64,000 nucleotides of DNA. Source: JAFDZW01 sp964404255 (GTDB taxonomy: Bacteria > Bacteroidota > Ignavibacteria > Palsa-1295). Position 1 is the first letter of the stretch. Each line of letters opens with the position of its first letter. A program made the translations under genes and the position numbers. The notes under the pieces were generated by a model, which ran no database searches, was not told where the DNA came from, and saw only the letters and a list, made by a program, of their open reading frames with translations. Shown piece after piece: positions 49,761 to 58,355 of the stretch. The stretch lies in NCBI GenBank assembly GCA_964404255.1, contig CAYOJJ010000008.1:1-64000 (forward strand), written 5' to 3'.

Positions 49761-51284
49761 TCAAAATCTAAAACTAAAGGATAGTGCAAAAGCACTCGAA
49801 ACAATATCATCATTATTTACAGAGGCAGAGACAGGGGTACCGGCAACAGTAAAATCATTGTAAAGCGTATGGAGTGTGGAATAGGTACTACGCTGATAAC
49901 TGAGTTCTATCATGGTCGCTTTGCTAAGTAAGAGTCCTAAGCCTCCGCTGATCGTTTTGGTATCATAACTGGAGGGGTCGCCTTTGAAGGGGGAGGGATT
50001 GACACTATACCCGCCTCGTACTAAAAGACCAATCGGCTTAATTAAGTATTCACCGCCGATATTCCAGCGTAAGACGCCGCGTAGGGATTCTCTGGCATAA
50101 TCATTAAGATCGCTAAGATCGACAGAACCATCATCAAATCGAAGCTGGGTATAATCGCAGTAATCGGCCGAAGCTGCAACCGTCAGGCCCCAGTGGCTGA
50201 ATGCCAAACCGGCACCAATTTTTAATGGTGTGGTTACGCTATAAGAGTTTACAATGCTGCCTTCGAGCGGCGGGTCGAATGTTCTTGAATCATAAACAAC
50301 GCCATAGTTAAAGGAGCTGACGCCATAGCGATTAAATTGATCGTCGATGCTATAAAAAGTAGGGGTTTCGAAGGTTAATCCGAAATGCACATATTCGTTC
50401 GGTTCGGCATATAAGCCGAGTTTGAGATTTATTGCTCCTATCGATTGCGAGCGGGTATCGACGATCTGGGCAGACATGAAGCCATTTGGATTCGTTGAGT
50501 CGGTTCTGCTGAAAATATTATTTACATCCGTCTCAGAATAATTTCTGCGGTAATTATAGCTGCCGAACATAAAATTGACCGTTGCACCAACAGCTATATT
50601 TTCAGCAACATCTATACCTGCGCCGACACGTAGAGCATTAATGCCGCCTTCCTGAATTACCGTGCCGGATTGCTCAAGCCCTCCACTGAACGGAGTTGTG
50701 AGATAAGGAGTAATAGAATCTACAGCATACGTCAGGAAAAGAGAATACGCCAGGTTATTATAATATAAGTCGTTGATATAATCATTTATAGTTCTTCCTC
50801 GTTTACCCGGGTCATTAACGAATCCGCGGGTATCTAAAAATGAAGAAGAGGGATTTACGGCCTTAAATTTATAACTGGAAGTAAAATCGGCTACGCGATC
50901 TAAACTAATACCGACTGCGAGGTGTCCCTGTGTTGTTTCGATGGGGGCAGCATATCCGAAAGAAAAAGGAACGGTATTCGTTATATCGTCAGTGCTGGTA
51001 GTACCTAAGAACTGTGCGGATGAACTATTATTCTTAAAGAAAACAGATAATGCCAATTCGCCATGTTCCATCAGGGTTAACGCAGCAGGATTGTAGGCAA
51101 GGGTGGAATAGTCATTCGAGGCAGCGATCATCGCATCTCCCATAGCCATCGACCGGGTACCGATCGAAAGAGGATTACTGCCAAGCCGTAATCCATCTAA
51201 GATTCCCTGACTGTGGGCGGAAGAAGCTATAAGCAAAAGTCCTAAAGCGCTCAGGACCAACCGGTAAGAAAACGGCATTGTCAT
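49761..51284 (-). CDS. PorV/FadL-like outer-membrane barrel protein
   Basis: 507 residues from ATG 51284 (MTMPFSYRLVLSALGLLLIA, cleavage after AHSQ); the frame opens 23 codons earlier but that part overlaps the preceding gene. Opening LRLGSNPLSIGTRSMAMGDA and YSTLAYNPAALTLME match the barrel family of PorV and OmpP1/FadL. Later strands include YVHFGLTFETPTFYSI, LRGVLRWNIGGEYLIKPIGL and a C-terminal SFSFRF. In T9SS bacteria PorV binds C-terminal sorting domains; the 507-residue size is larger than typical PorV (~390), so a FadL-like lipid transporter is the other possibility. Follows the Gly/Ser/Arg-rich lipoprotein gene by 34 bases. Confidence 0.8.
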   Translation of the reverse strand: MTMPFSYRLVLSALGLLLIASSAHSQGILDGLRLGSNPLSIGTRSMAMGDAMIAASNDYSTLAYNPAALTLMEHGELALSVFFKNNSSSAQFLGTTSTDDITNTVPFSFGYAAPIETTQGHLAVGISLDRVADFTSSYKFKAVNPSSSFLDTRGFVNDPGKRGRTINDYINDLYYNNLAYSLFLTYAVDSITPYLTTPFSGGLEQSGTVIQEGGINALRVGAGIDVAENIAVGATVNFMFGSYNYRRNYSETDVNNIFSRTDSTNPNGFMSAQIVDTRSQSIGAINLKLGLYAEPNEYVHFGLTFETPTFYSIDDQFNRYGVSSFNYGVVYDSRTFDPPLEGSIVNSYSVTTPLKIGAGLAFSHWGLTVAASADYCDYTQLRFDDGSVDLSDLNDYARESLRGVLRWNIGGEYLIKPIGLLVRGGYSVNPSPFKGDPSSYDTKTISGGLGLLLSKATMIELSYQRSTYSTLHTLYNDFTVAGTPVSASVNNDDIVSSAFALSFSFRF

Positions 51285-51318
51285 TGCTGAAAAATAGTTA
51301 GTAAGAAAAACGTTATGA

Positions 51319-52251
51319 TCACCGGCCAGAAGAACGGCCACCAGAACTACCACCGCCCTGTCTCGGTGCTTCGCTTCGCTGCCCCGATGAAGATTGAGAA
51401 TGAGTAGCCTGCGGAGCAGTGCGAGTCCAACCTCCCGAAGAAGAGTTTACCTGGTTCGAGCGTGAGCGCTCTGGCTGCCACTGACGTTCAACTGGTTGTG
51501 CATTGATATTCATCTGTCGCGATGTCCCGGAAGAACTCCGCTGACCACCGCCACTGCCTTGAGATGAACGTTGCCCACTTCTGCGCGAAGAGCCTCCCGA
51601 TCCACCGGTTGAGTTACTTCTATTGTAGCTCCGTCCGCCCGAACCGGAATTTAAGCTTCTTCCCGAGCGATCCTCACCCCCGGTGATCCGGCCGCGTCTT
51701 GTACCACGGTAATTTCCCGATGAGTTACCATTGTTGTGGTTGCCATAATCAGGCAAATAATACCGATGATGGTATCCAAAATAATGAGGGTAATACGGCG
51801 GCACTAAGCAACCGTAGCCGAATCCATAGTATGCCGGATAGTTATACCCCCAATACCACGGATCATTATACCAATAATAGTAAGGATCATAATATCCCCA
51901 CCCTGGCGAACCATAGCTTATCGAGAATGAAACTCCCGGTGCATAAGTATAATAACCCCAATTTGACCAATACGGATGTCTCCAGGGCTCAACGTCATAA
52001 TAATTATTAATAATGGTAGCGCCGCCACCATTATCCGGAGGAAGATCGCTATAATCCTGTGGAGGCGGAAGGGTAGTATCGATAGCCGATTGTTCCATTG
52101 GTTGAGGCTCAGGGCGAATGGTATCGCTTTCGACCAGTACTGCTCGATGGTGCCTGCCGGAATATCCCCAATAGTCACCCGAGGACTTTATCTGGGTGTA
52201 ACAGCCGCTGCCTAATGAGGTTAATAACAGTAACAATACAATCTTTTTCAT
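51319..52251 (-). CDS. Lipoprotein with Tyr/Trp/Gly-rich and Arg/Gly/Ser-rich low-complexity regions
   Basis: 310 residues. Lipobox GSGC at about residues 14-17. Residues ~90-170 are unusually aromatic (many WGYYDPYYYWYNDPW-like runs), resembling surface repeats that self-associate. Residues ~175-310 are dominated by Ser, Gly, Arg and Gln with RGG/SGGRS-type repeats, an intrinsically disordered tail unusual on a bacterial lipoprotein. Pro/Asp-rich linker between signal and aromatic part. No family recognised. Divergent from a T9SS cargo gene (185 bases between starts) and followed by a PorV/FadL-like barrel gene. Confidence 0.75.
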   Translation of the reverse strand: MKKIVLLLLLTSLGSGCYTQIKSSGDYWGYSGRHHRAVLVESDTIRPEPQPMEQSAIDTTLPPPQDYSDLPPDNGGGATIINNYYDVEPWRHPYWSNWGYYTYAPGVSFSISYGSPGWGYYDPYYYWYNDPWYWGYNYPAYYGFGYGCLVPPYYPHYFGYHHRYYLPDYGNHNNGNSSGNYRGTRRGRITGGEDRSGRSLNSGSGGRSYNRSNSTGGSGGSSRRSGQRSSQGSGGGQRSSSGTSRQMNINAQPVERQWQPERSRSNQVNSSSGGWTRTAPQATHSQSSSGQRSEAPRQGGGSSGGRSSGR

Positions 52252-52436
52252 AACCGTGTAGTCTTAATTCCACGTTGTATTTAACGATAGGTACAGGAAA
52301 AAGGTACTTCCCGGACGCTTACAATTACGTGAATTCTTCTTCATTGAAAAGTGTCTTTTTATATATCCCCAAAACCAGTTTTGAGGTGTAATCTTCTGTT
52401 AGAATAGCAGTTATTCTGACGGACACTATGTGATGA
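52252..52436. promoter_or_regulatory. Divergent promoter region with two hairpins
   Basis: 185 bases between the disordered lipoprotein gene and a T9SS cargo gene. CCCAAAAC/GTTTTGAGG (around 52368-52386) and AGAATA/TATTCT (around 52404-52420) form small hairpins; GGTAC occurs twice 13 bases apart. No definite promoter element is seen. Confidence 0.3.
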
Positions 52437-55400
52437 ATGGTTGGCTATCGAAGAATACAAAGCACGGCATTACGACTTCTAATACTGGCACTTGTACTGG
52501 GTCTGTTCTTGCCCTCCACCAGCGGTGCTAAATGGAAAAAAATTGCCCAATTTGCCGGCGCGCCGAATGTTTTCCCATCAATGAACAGCTGTTTTTTCTT
52601 TAATAAAACTCGCGGATTTATTGGAATCGATGGCCAGACCGGCCTGATGCGAACGTATGACGGAAAGACATGGCTGCCTTGTACGATCCCATTCGGTTAT
52701 ACGGCTTTTGATGTTATCAATGATATCCAGATGATCGACTCTCTTAATGGCTGGGCAGCCGTAGAGGGTGATAAGTTTGCACACGGCCTTTGGCAAACAA
52801 CTGACGGGGGAGTTAGCTGGCAGGAAAATACTTCGTTCGCCGGCTCGCTGACCTCAGTATATCGTACACCAACGACATTACTATTTTCAAGTAGATACAC
52901 CTTGCCTAAGATTGGCATTTCCACAACCAACGGTGCTTCCTTTTTCGGAATTAGCCCCTATAGCATTAACGATATTAATTTTGTCGATGAGTTACATGGC
53001 GTAGCTTCCGTATTCGATCTTGATGGAAGCGGGTTAAATTTGCTTGGTAGTTCCATGTGGACGGATGATGGAGGGATAAATTGGTTTACCAATAACGTCA
53101 CTACAGAATCCTGGAGTGTGTATGCCAAAAAAGGGACTTCAACATTTGTAATGGCTGGAGAAGGATATTTCCCGGATCCTCTAAATTTTACTGCTATACA
53201 AGTTTCACAGGATTATGGGCATAATTTTACCATAATATCTACAGTTCCGGGCCGGCCAACAGGTCATATTACAGGAGTGGGTGATGTATTATATCTGCAG
53301 GAAAACACTCCGTATCAGAAAAAAAATAATCCTCCGGGCTTATACCGCTCTATTGATGGCGGACACACCTGGAAACCAGTAGGCGGCCCGAGCAATTGGC
53401 GCGATACCCGGTTTTGGGTTGGAGGATGTATCGGTGAGCTAATTATTGCTTCAGATGAATATGGTGGTATTTATATGAGCGAAGATGGGGGCGATGGGGA
53501 ATTGCACGAAGGCCCGCACAATCCCAATTTATATCCGGCAAAAATTTCGCTTACTGCCAATACATGCAATTTTGCGAAAGGTCAGGTTATTTTTTCTAAC
53601 TATGGCTGCGGCGAGTTGATCGTCGATAGTATTTATTTTATTGATTCTACCGATCCAGCTATCCAGTCAGGTGCTCTTTCTTTCAATAAGACCCATGATA
53701 CTTCTTATTCGTTAGGTCTTTTTCAAAACGACACCTTATCCTTTTCCTGGAATCCCGGCTTACTGTCATCGGCTAAAAACCTTACTTCTTTTCAAGTTCG
53801 AATTCATAGCCGCTTACCCGATAGTACGACGTTTTTCGACACAACTGTAACTGTAGATGTCAGTTCTTTTGCTAATCAGCCTACGTTCTCGCTGACCGAC
53901 ACTTCCTTTCATCTGGATTCGGTAAATATCTGTTCGGGGATGATCGATACCGTCTTTTCTCTGACAAATCATGGATGTGATACCCTCGAGTTGGTCGATA
54001 CTTCCTTTTTCTTTTCATCTGATTGGACAGTCCTCGATAAGGCAAACAATCCTGTTGTCTTTCCCATCCAGATACCAACCGATAGTACATTATCGTTGAG
54101 GGTTCGGTATTCACCTCGAACTACCGGCAACCAGTCCGGAAAGATTATTTTACATTTGAATCAAAAAGGAGTAACCAAAGACACCGCCATTTCACTTAGT
54201 GGCAGTTCATATCGAATAGTGAGTGTTGTTACACCGACTACTCTCTCACTGCCGGCATTATCGGTTTGTAATACGATGGATACTCTCGCTTCGCTCACCA
54301 ACAACTCCTGCGATACGCTGGTGATCGATTCGTTATTTAATACAGATCTTGTCACGTTTGCATTTACCAACGGACTTTCTCTGCCGTTACGTCTTGCTCC
54401 CGATAGTACTCTTACTATTCCTATTCGCTTTTTTCCTAAAAAGAATAGTAGTTCCGATGCACAGCTTACCTATAAATATCATATAGCGACCGATTCAGGA
54501 GTTTCATTTACAGCATTGCATGGCGATGGCTTACCTGGCAGTGGAGGATTAGTTTGTAGTCCGCCAACCTCATCTGTCATCTTCCCGGATAGATTTGCTT
54601 ATTGCTCACAATCGGATTCCATTAGCTTTAAGATATTTAACCCAGGATGCGATAGTGTGATTATTCAAAGTATTACGTTTTCCGGTGCTTCTGTTCCGGC
54701 ACTTTCATGCAATGTTAACCCCAAACTACCGTCTTTATTACTCAACTCTTCTTCGTTTGTCGCAGTCACCGTGACCGTTGACCCCACGATCACTTCATTA
54801 AACGATGGCATCATCACGATTAGATACACGCTGCCCGACGGTTCCACCAAAGATACCAGTTTTGCTGTTCATGCGCTTATAAAGTACTCTAATAAGTTGG
54901 CGAGTATCGATCACAAGACGCTTGATCTTGGGACTATGAGCCTGTGCAAAACCCTTTTTGATACGGTTATCATCCAGAATACGGATTGCCCTGATGTTCA
55001 TATTACTTCGACATCAATCACGGGAATCGACTATTCGATAGTCCAATCACCAATCACCCCAAAAACGCTCGGTCAGCTTAAAACGGATACTGTTATTATC
55101 ATGGTGTCGCCACGAACTTCAGGACCCCATACCGGCCTATTGAGTATCTTAACCGATGACGATCTGGCTCCACTTAAAACAGTGAGTTACACGGTAAATG
55201 TATTACCAAAAGATCACGTGAACTTCAGGCTTGAACAGGTAAATAAAGATATCGTTGCTTCGGATAGCGGAGCGATCGATGTAATTCCGGATCTGGATTG
55301 GAAAGGAAAAAATCTAACGGCATTGAATTATTCTCTGGTATATAACGAAGATCTATTATGGTATGCCGATAGAACCGAGGCATTTTCTACCGGTACTCAA

Positions 55401-55967
55401 ATCTTTGTAACACCGATAAAACTACCAAATCATCAAGAGCAATTAAATATCGCGATGACTTCTCCAACGGAGATCATGCTTAAGAAGGATTCGCCAGTAG
55501 CGCGATTCTATTTCAGAACGGCCGTAACCGATACCGTCCGGAGTACCGTCTCCCTTGAACTGCTGAAAATTAATAATGGCGATCCGGATTATGAGACTTG
55601 TGTGCTTTCGAGTGATGCTACAAATACCGATTTTTCAGTCCAATTCGTTTGCGGAGATCCAATAATCCAATCGGTATTACAAGGCAAACCCCTTCTTATT
55701 GCCGGAGCACCGCATCCGAACCCGACAACGGAATCGACTAAGACTATTGAATTACCGTACACGACCTATCAATCTGGTATGATCAGCTTATCGGTTTTCG
55801 ATCAGCTTGGAAGGACTATCTATACCGATGAATCGGCGGCAAAAGAAGGAAGCCATTCTTTCTCAGTTCCGGTTGAAAAACTTCCAAGTGGAGAGCTTAC
55901 CTATATCTTAAATTTTACCGGAAGCGCCCGGGCTGCGGCGCGAAACCGGATGATTGTCTTACATTGA
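52437..55967 (+). CDS. Large T9SS-secreted protein with BNR/Ycf48-like propeller and five Cys-paired Ig-like repeats
   Basis: 1176 residues. Signal peptide (residues ~1-30, after a basic start MVGYRRIQ). Residues ~35-365 carry BNR/Ycf48-like blades (GLWQTTDGGVSWQ, LYRSIDGGHTW, GIYMSEDGG). Then five tandem beta-sandwich repeats of ~111-122 residues starting near residues 374, 496, 609, 720 and 833, each with a Cys pair 14-15 residues apart (for example CNTMDTLASLTNNSC) followed by an acidic hydrophobic strand (DTLVIDSLF-like); they resemble choice-of-anchor D/ASH domains. Residues ~930-1080 form a cohesin-like segment (VNFRLEQVNKDIV and on), and the last ~90 residues are a type A sorting domain (SLSVFDQLGRTIYTDE, LPSGELTYILNF). 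Overlaps hemH by 9 bases at the convergent end. Likely surface-attached; substrate unknown. Confidence 0.85.
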   Translation: MVGYRRIQSTALRLLILALVLGLFLPSTSGAKWKKIAQFAGAPNVFPSMNSCFFFNKTRGFIGIDGQTGLMRTYDGKTWLPCTIPFGYTAFDVINDIQMIDSLNGWAAVEGDKFAHGLWQTTDGGVSWQENTSFAGSLTSVYRTPTTLLFSSRYTLPKIGISTTNGASFFGISPYSINDINFVDELHGVASVFDLDGSGLNLLGSSMWTDDGGINWFTNNVTTESWSVYAKKGTSTFVMAGEGYFPDPLNFTAIQVSQDYGHNFTIISTVPGRPTGHITGVGDVLYLQENTPYQKKNNPPGLYRSIDGGHTWKPVGGPSNWRDTRFWVGGCIGELIIASDEYGGIYMSEDGGDGELHEGPHNPNLYPAKISLTANTCNFAKGQVIFSNYGCGELIVDSIYFIDSTDPAIQSGALSFNKTHDTSYSLGLFQNDTLSFSWNPGLLSSAKNLTSFQVRIHSRLPDSTTFFDTTVTVDVSSFANQPTFSLTDTSFHLDSVNICSGMIDTVFSLTNHGCDTLELVDTSFFFSSDWTVLDKANNPVVFPIQIPTDSTLSLRVRYSPRTTGNQSGKIILHLNQKGVTKDTAISLSGSSYRIVSVVTPTTLSLPALSVCNTMDTLASLTNNSCDTLVIDSLFNTDLVTFAFTNGLSLPLRLAPDSTLTIPIRFFPKKNSSSDAQLTYKYHIATDSGVSFTALHGDGLPGSGGLVCSPPTSSVIFPDRFAYCSQSDSISFKIFNPGCDSVIIQSITFSGASVPALSCNVNPKLPSLLLNSSSFVAVTVTVDPTITSLNDGIITIRYTLPDGSTKDTSFAVHALIKYSNKLASIDHKTLDLGTMSLCKTLFDTVIIQNTDCPDVHITSTSITGIDYSIVQSPITPKTLGQLKTDTVIIMVSPRTSGPHTGLLSILTDDDLAPLKTVSYTVNVLPKDHVNFRLEQVNKDIVASDSGAIDVIPDLDWKGKNLTALNYSLVYNEDLLWYADRTEAFSTGTQIFVTPIKLPNHQEQLNIAMTSPTEIMLKKDSPVARFYFRTAVTDTVRSTVSLELLKINNGDPDYETCVLSSDATNTDFSVQFVCGDPIIQSVLQGKPLLIAGAPHPNPTTESTKTIELPYTTYQSGMISLSVFDQLGRTIYTDESAAKEGSHSFSVPVEKLPSGELTYILNFTGSARAAARNRMIVLH

Positions 55968-56942
55968 GTCCAGTTCTTTTGCGGCGAGTTCGGTAAGCGT
56001 TTTAATAAAGAGCGGAGAATCTTTTAACCCTTCGACCAGGTGAAATTCTTCTATCCCATCCGAGAGAGCTTCTTCTTTCGTTTCTATGCCTATTTCATAG
56101 ACGGTTTCAATATGATCGCTTACAAAAGAGATCGGGACTACCAATAATTTTTTCAAACCATTATGGGCCAGCGCTTCCACTGTTTCATCAGTGGAGGGTT
56201 CCAGCCATTTCTTCGGCCCTACTTTACTTTGAAACGCAAGGCTGTATTTAAAATTTTCCGGGCGGCTTTTCATAATGAGATTCATACTCGCTTCGATCTG
56301 CTTTGAGTAAGGATCGCCTTTTTCTACAATGTCTATTGGGGTACCATGAGCAGAGAAGAGAATGTGCAGTCCATCCGTTGAGCTGAAATTTTTTAAGGCC
56401 GCATCGATACGATCGTTAAATGCGGCAATATAATTCGGGTCGACATGGTACTCATTGATCCGGCGGTCGTTAAATTTCTTACCAAGACGCTTTACTTCTC
56501 TATCCCATTCGTTAAAGCTTGAGCCGGCATTAGTAATAGAATACTGAGCATATAATGGCAAAAGCACAATATCGGTTATGCCGCGCTTCGTTAATTCTTC
56601 GATCGCGGCTGCAGTAAACGGTTTCCAATAGCGCATGGCAAGCCCGACATAAACTTCATCTTTTCCATAACGCTCATCAAGTGCTTTCTGTAAAGCTCGT
56701 TGCTGTTCGAATGTTTGTTCGACGATAGGAGATTTACCACCCATTTCCGCATACTTGCCTTTGATTTTCTTCGATCGTGTCGAGGAAATAATCTTGGCAA
56801 AAATCTTTTTTGTTAAGAAGCCGAGCGGAAATTGTACAATATCTTCATCACAGAAAAGATTATACAAAAAGGGTTCAACGGCATCGAGCGAATCCGGGCC
56901 TCCGAATTGCAAGAGCACTACTGCTTTTTTTGAATTTTTCAC
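55959..56942 (-). CDS. hemH: Ferrochelatase
   Basis: 327 residues. Inserts Fe2+ into protoporphyrin IX as the last step of the protoporphyrin route to heme. Visible: VVLLQFGGPDSLDAVEPFLYN, catalytic His in LFSAHGTP, and the conserved SFVSDHIETVYEI with Glu. Last gene of the hem operon; its start overlaps the stop of the unknown membrane protein by 4 bases (ATGA type), giving translational coupling. Because this is a protoporphyrin-using enzyme, the organism must oxidise protoporphyrinogen somehow. Confidence 0.96.
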   Translation of the reverse strand: MKNSKKAVVLLQFGGPDSLDAVEPFLYNLFCDEDIVQFPLGFLTKKIFAKIISSTRSKKIKGKYAEMGGKSPIVEQTFEQQRALQKALDERYGKDEVYVGLAMRYWKPFTAAAIEELTKRGITDIVLLPLYAQYSITNAGSSFNEWDREVKRLGKKFNDRRINEYHVDPNYIAAFNDRIDAALKNFSSTDGLHILFSAHGTPIDIVEKGDPYSKQIEASMNLIMKSRPENFKYSLAFQSKVGPKKWLEPSTDETVEALAHNGLKKLLVVPISFVSDHIETVYEIGIETKEEALSDGIEEFHLVEGLKDSPLFIKTLTELAAKELDSM

Positions 56943-57439
56943 AGCGTTAGTAAACTTCCAAACAGAAGAGGTGGTAATACTAAAGAGAGTGATAATAGAA
57001 CAAAGGTAAAGCGAAAGCGGGTGAATCGCTCTTCCAGCCTGCCTTCTTCCGGCATTTGCTTTAACACCGCTTTCCCGATTACACCTAACGCAACCATGGC
57101 AACAAAAAGTGTAATAAAGATCAATGGCAGGAATATAGTACTGATCTGCCCGCCGATAATAAACGCAGGTATATTTTCGATACCGGCATGCTTGTAAGCG
57201 ATGATCTGCCGGGTTTGGTTGCCATTGGCGTTGAACATGACCATAGCCGTAAGAAACGCCGTAATCATGACAGCAAAAATATACCAGTAAATCAATCTGG
57301 AATAAATAAAAACCTTAAACCAGGTTGGCGATCGTTGTATAAATAAATTCTCTTTCAATTTCAAATACGAAAATCGGTTATAGAGCCCTACCAAGAGGGC
57401 CGGGACCCCGAAACAAAGTAACAACAGATCTATGCGCAT
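56939..57439 (-). CDS. Four-helix membrane protein of unknown function inside the heme operon
   Basis: 166 residues from ATG 57439 (MRIDLLLLCFGVPALLVGLY); the frame runs further up into hemF but that part is not credible. Four hydrophobic helices at about residues 3-22, 44-70, 93-125 and 138-162. Not recognised. It does not match HemJ: the near-N-terminal His and the family spacing are missing, and the only His is in YKHAGIEN, between helices 2 and 3. It starts 4 bases after hemF and overlaps hemH by 4 bases, exactly where protoporphyrinogen oxidase would act. It may be that enzyme's replacement, a subunit or a channelling partner; equally it may be an accessory protein. Confidence 0.75.
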   Translation of the reverse strand: MRIDLLLLCFGVPALLVGLYNRFSYLKLKENLFIQRSPTWFKVFIYSRLIYWYIFAVMITAFLTAMVMFNANGNQTRQIIAYKHAGIENIPAFIIGGQISTIFLPLIFITLFVAMVALGVIGKAVLKQMPEEGRLEERFTRFRFTFVLLSLSLVLPPLLFGSLLTL

Positions 57440-57443
57440 AGAG

Positions 57444-58352
57444 TTACACCGTAGCCCAGTTACGGGGTGAAACCAGAACCTGACGCAGCTTATCTTCCGG
57501 GCTGCCAATTTCCGGATGGTGGTCGTATTCCCATCTGGCCAGTGTAGGAAGGCTCATAAGAATACTTTCGATCCTGCCGCCGGTTTCCAAACCGAAAACA
57601 GTACCTTTATCATAGACCAGATTAAATTCGACGTAGCGGCCTCGCCGCAATAGCTGCCAACGCTTTTCCTCTTCGCTGTAGCTTTCATTGCGGTGATCTT
57701 CGACGATTGGCACATACGCCGGCAGGAAGCTGCGGCCTATATCTTGATGAAAAGCGAATATTTGCTCCATTTCATCGAGCGTACCACCAAGATTATCATA
57801 AAAAAGCCCGCCAATGCCTCGGCATTCATGACGATGCTTGATCAGGAAATATTCATCGCACCATTGCTTAAAGCGCGGGTAATAGGATGAATCATGCTTG
57901 TCGCAGGTCTTTTTAATAGTGTTATGAAAGTACTCTGCATCTTCCTCGACCAGGTAGTACGGTGTAAGATCCATCCCGCCGCCAAACCAGGCTTTCCCAT
58001 CCGATAATTCAAAGTAGCGGAAATTAGCATGAACCGTCGGAATTTTCGGTGAATGGGGATGCAACACTAGCGACACCCCGGTCGCATAAAAATTTCCGGC
58101 ATTTGGGGAAGAAGCACTGAGGTACTTTGGGGAAGTACCATGCACTGCTGAAAAATTTACTCCGGCCTTTTCAAAAATATTGCCATCGGTAAGAACGCGG
58201 GTTCTACCACCACCGCCGCCAGAGCGCTCCCAGCTATCTTCATGAAATGGTATAGTGCCATCGAGCTTTGCAAGGGTAGAGGTTATCTCATCCTGCAGAT
58301 CGAGTAAAAAAGTAGTAGTTCGATCGCGTAGAGAAGAATATGCCGGGTTCAT
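57444..58352 (-). CDS. hemF: Oxygen-dependent coproporphyrinogen III oxidase
   Basis: 302 residues, the usual size. Decarboxylates two propionates of coproporphyrinogen III to give protoporphyrinogen IX, using O2; cytoplasmic homodimer. Signatures: EDSWERSGGGGGRTRVL, FRYFELSDGKAWFGGGMD, GIGGLFYDNLGGTLDE and GRYVEFNLVYDKGTVFGLET. The use of HemF rather than HemN/HemW points to aerobic life. Four bases separate it from the unknown membrane protein gene downstream and three from hemE upstream. Confidence 0.97.
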   Translation of the reverse strand: MNPAYSSLRDRTTTFLLDLQDEITSTLAKLDGTIPFHEDSWERSGGGGGRTRVLTDGNIFEKAGVNFSAVHGTSPKYLSASSPNAGNFYATGVSLVLHPHSPKIPTVHANFRYFELSDGKAWFGGGMDLTPYYLVEEDAEYFHNTIKKTCDKHDSSYYPRFKQWCDEYFLIKHRHECRGIGGLFYDNLGGTLDEMEQIFAFHQDIGRSFLPAYVPIVEDHRNESYSEEEKRWQLLRRGRYVEFNLVYDKGTVFGLETGGRIESILMSLPTLARWEYDHHPEIGSPEDKLRQVLVSPRNWATV

Positions 58353-58355
58353 ACG

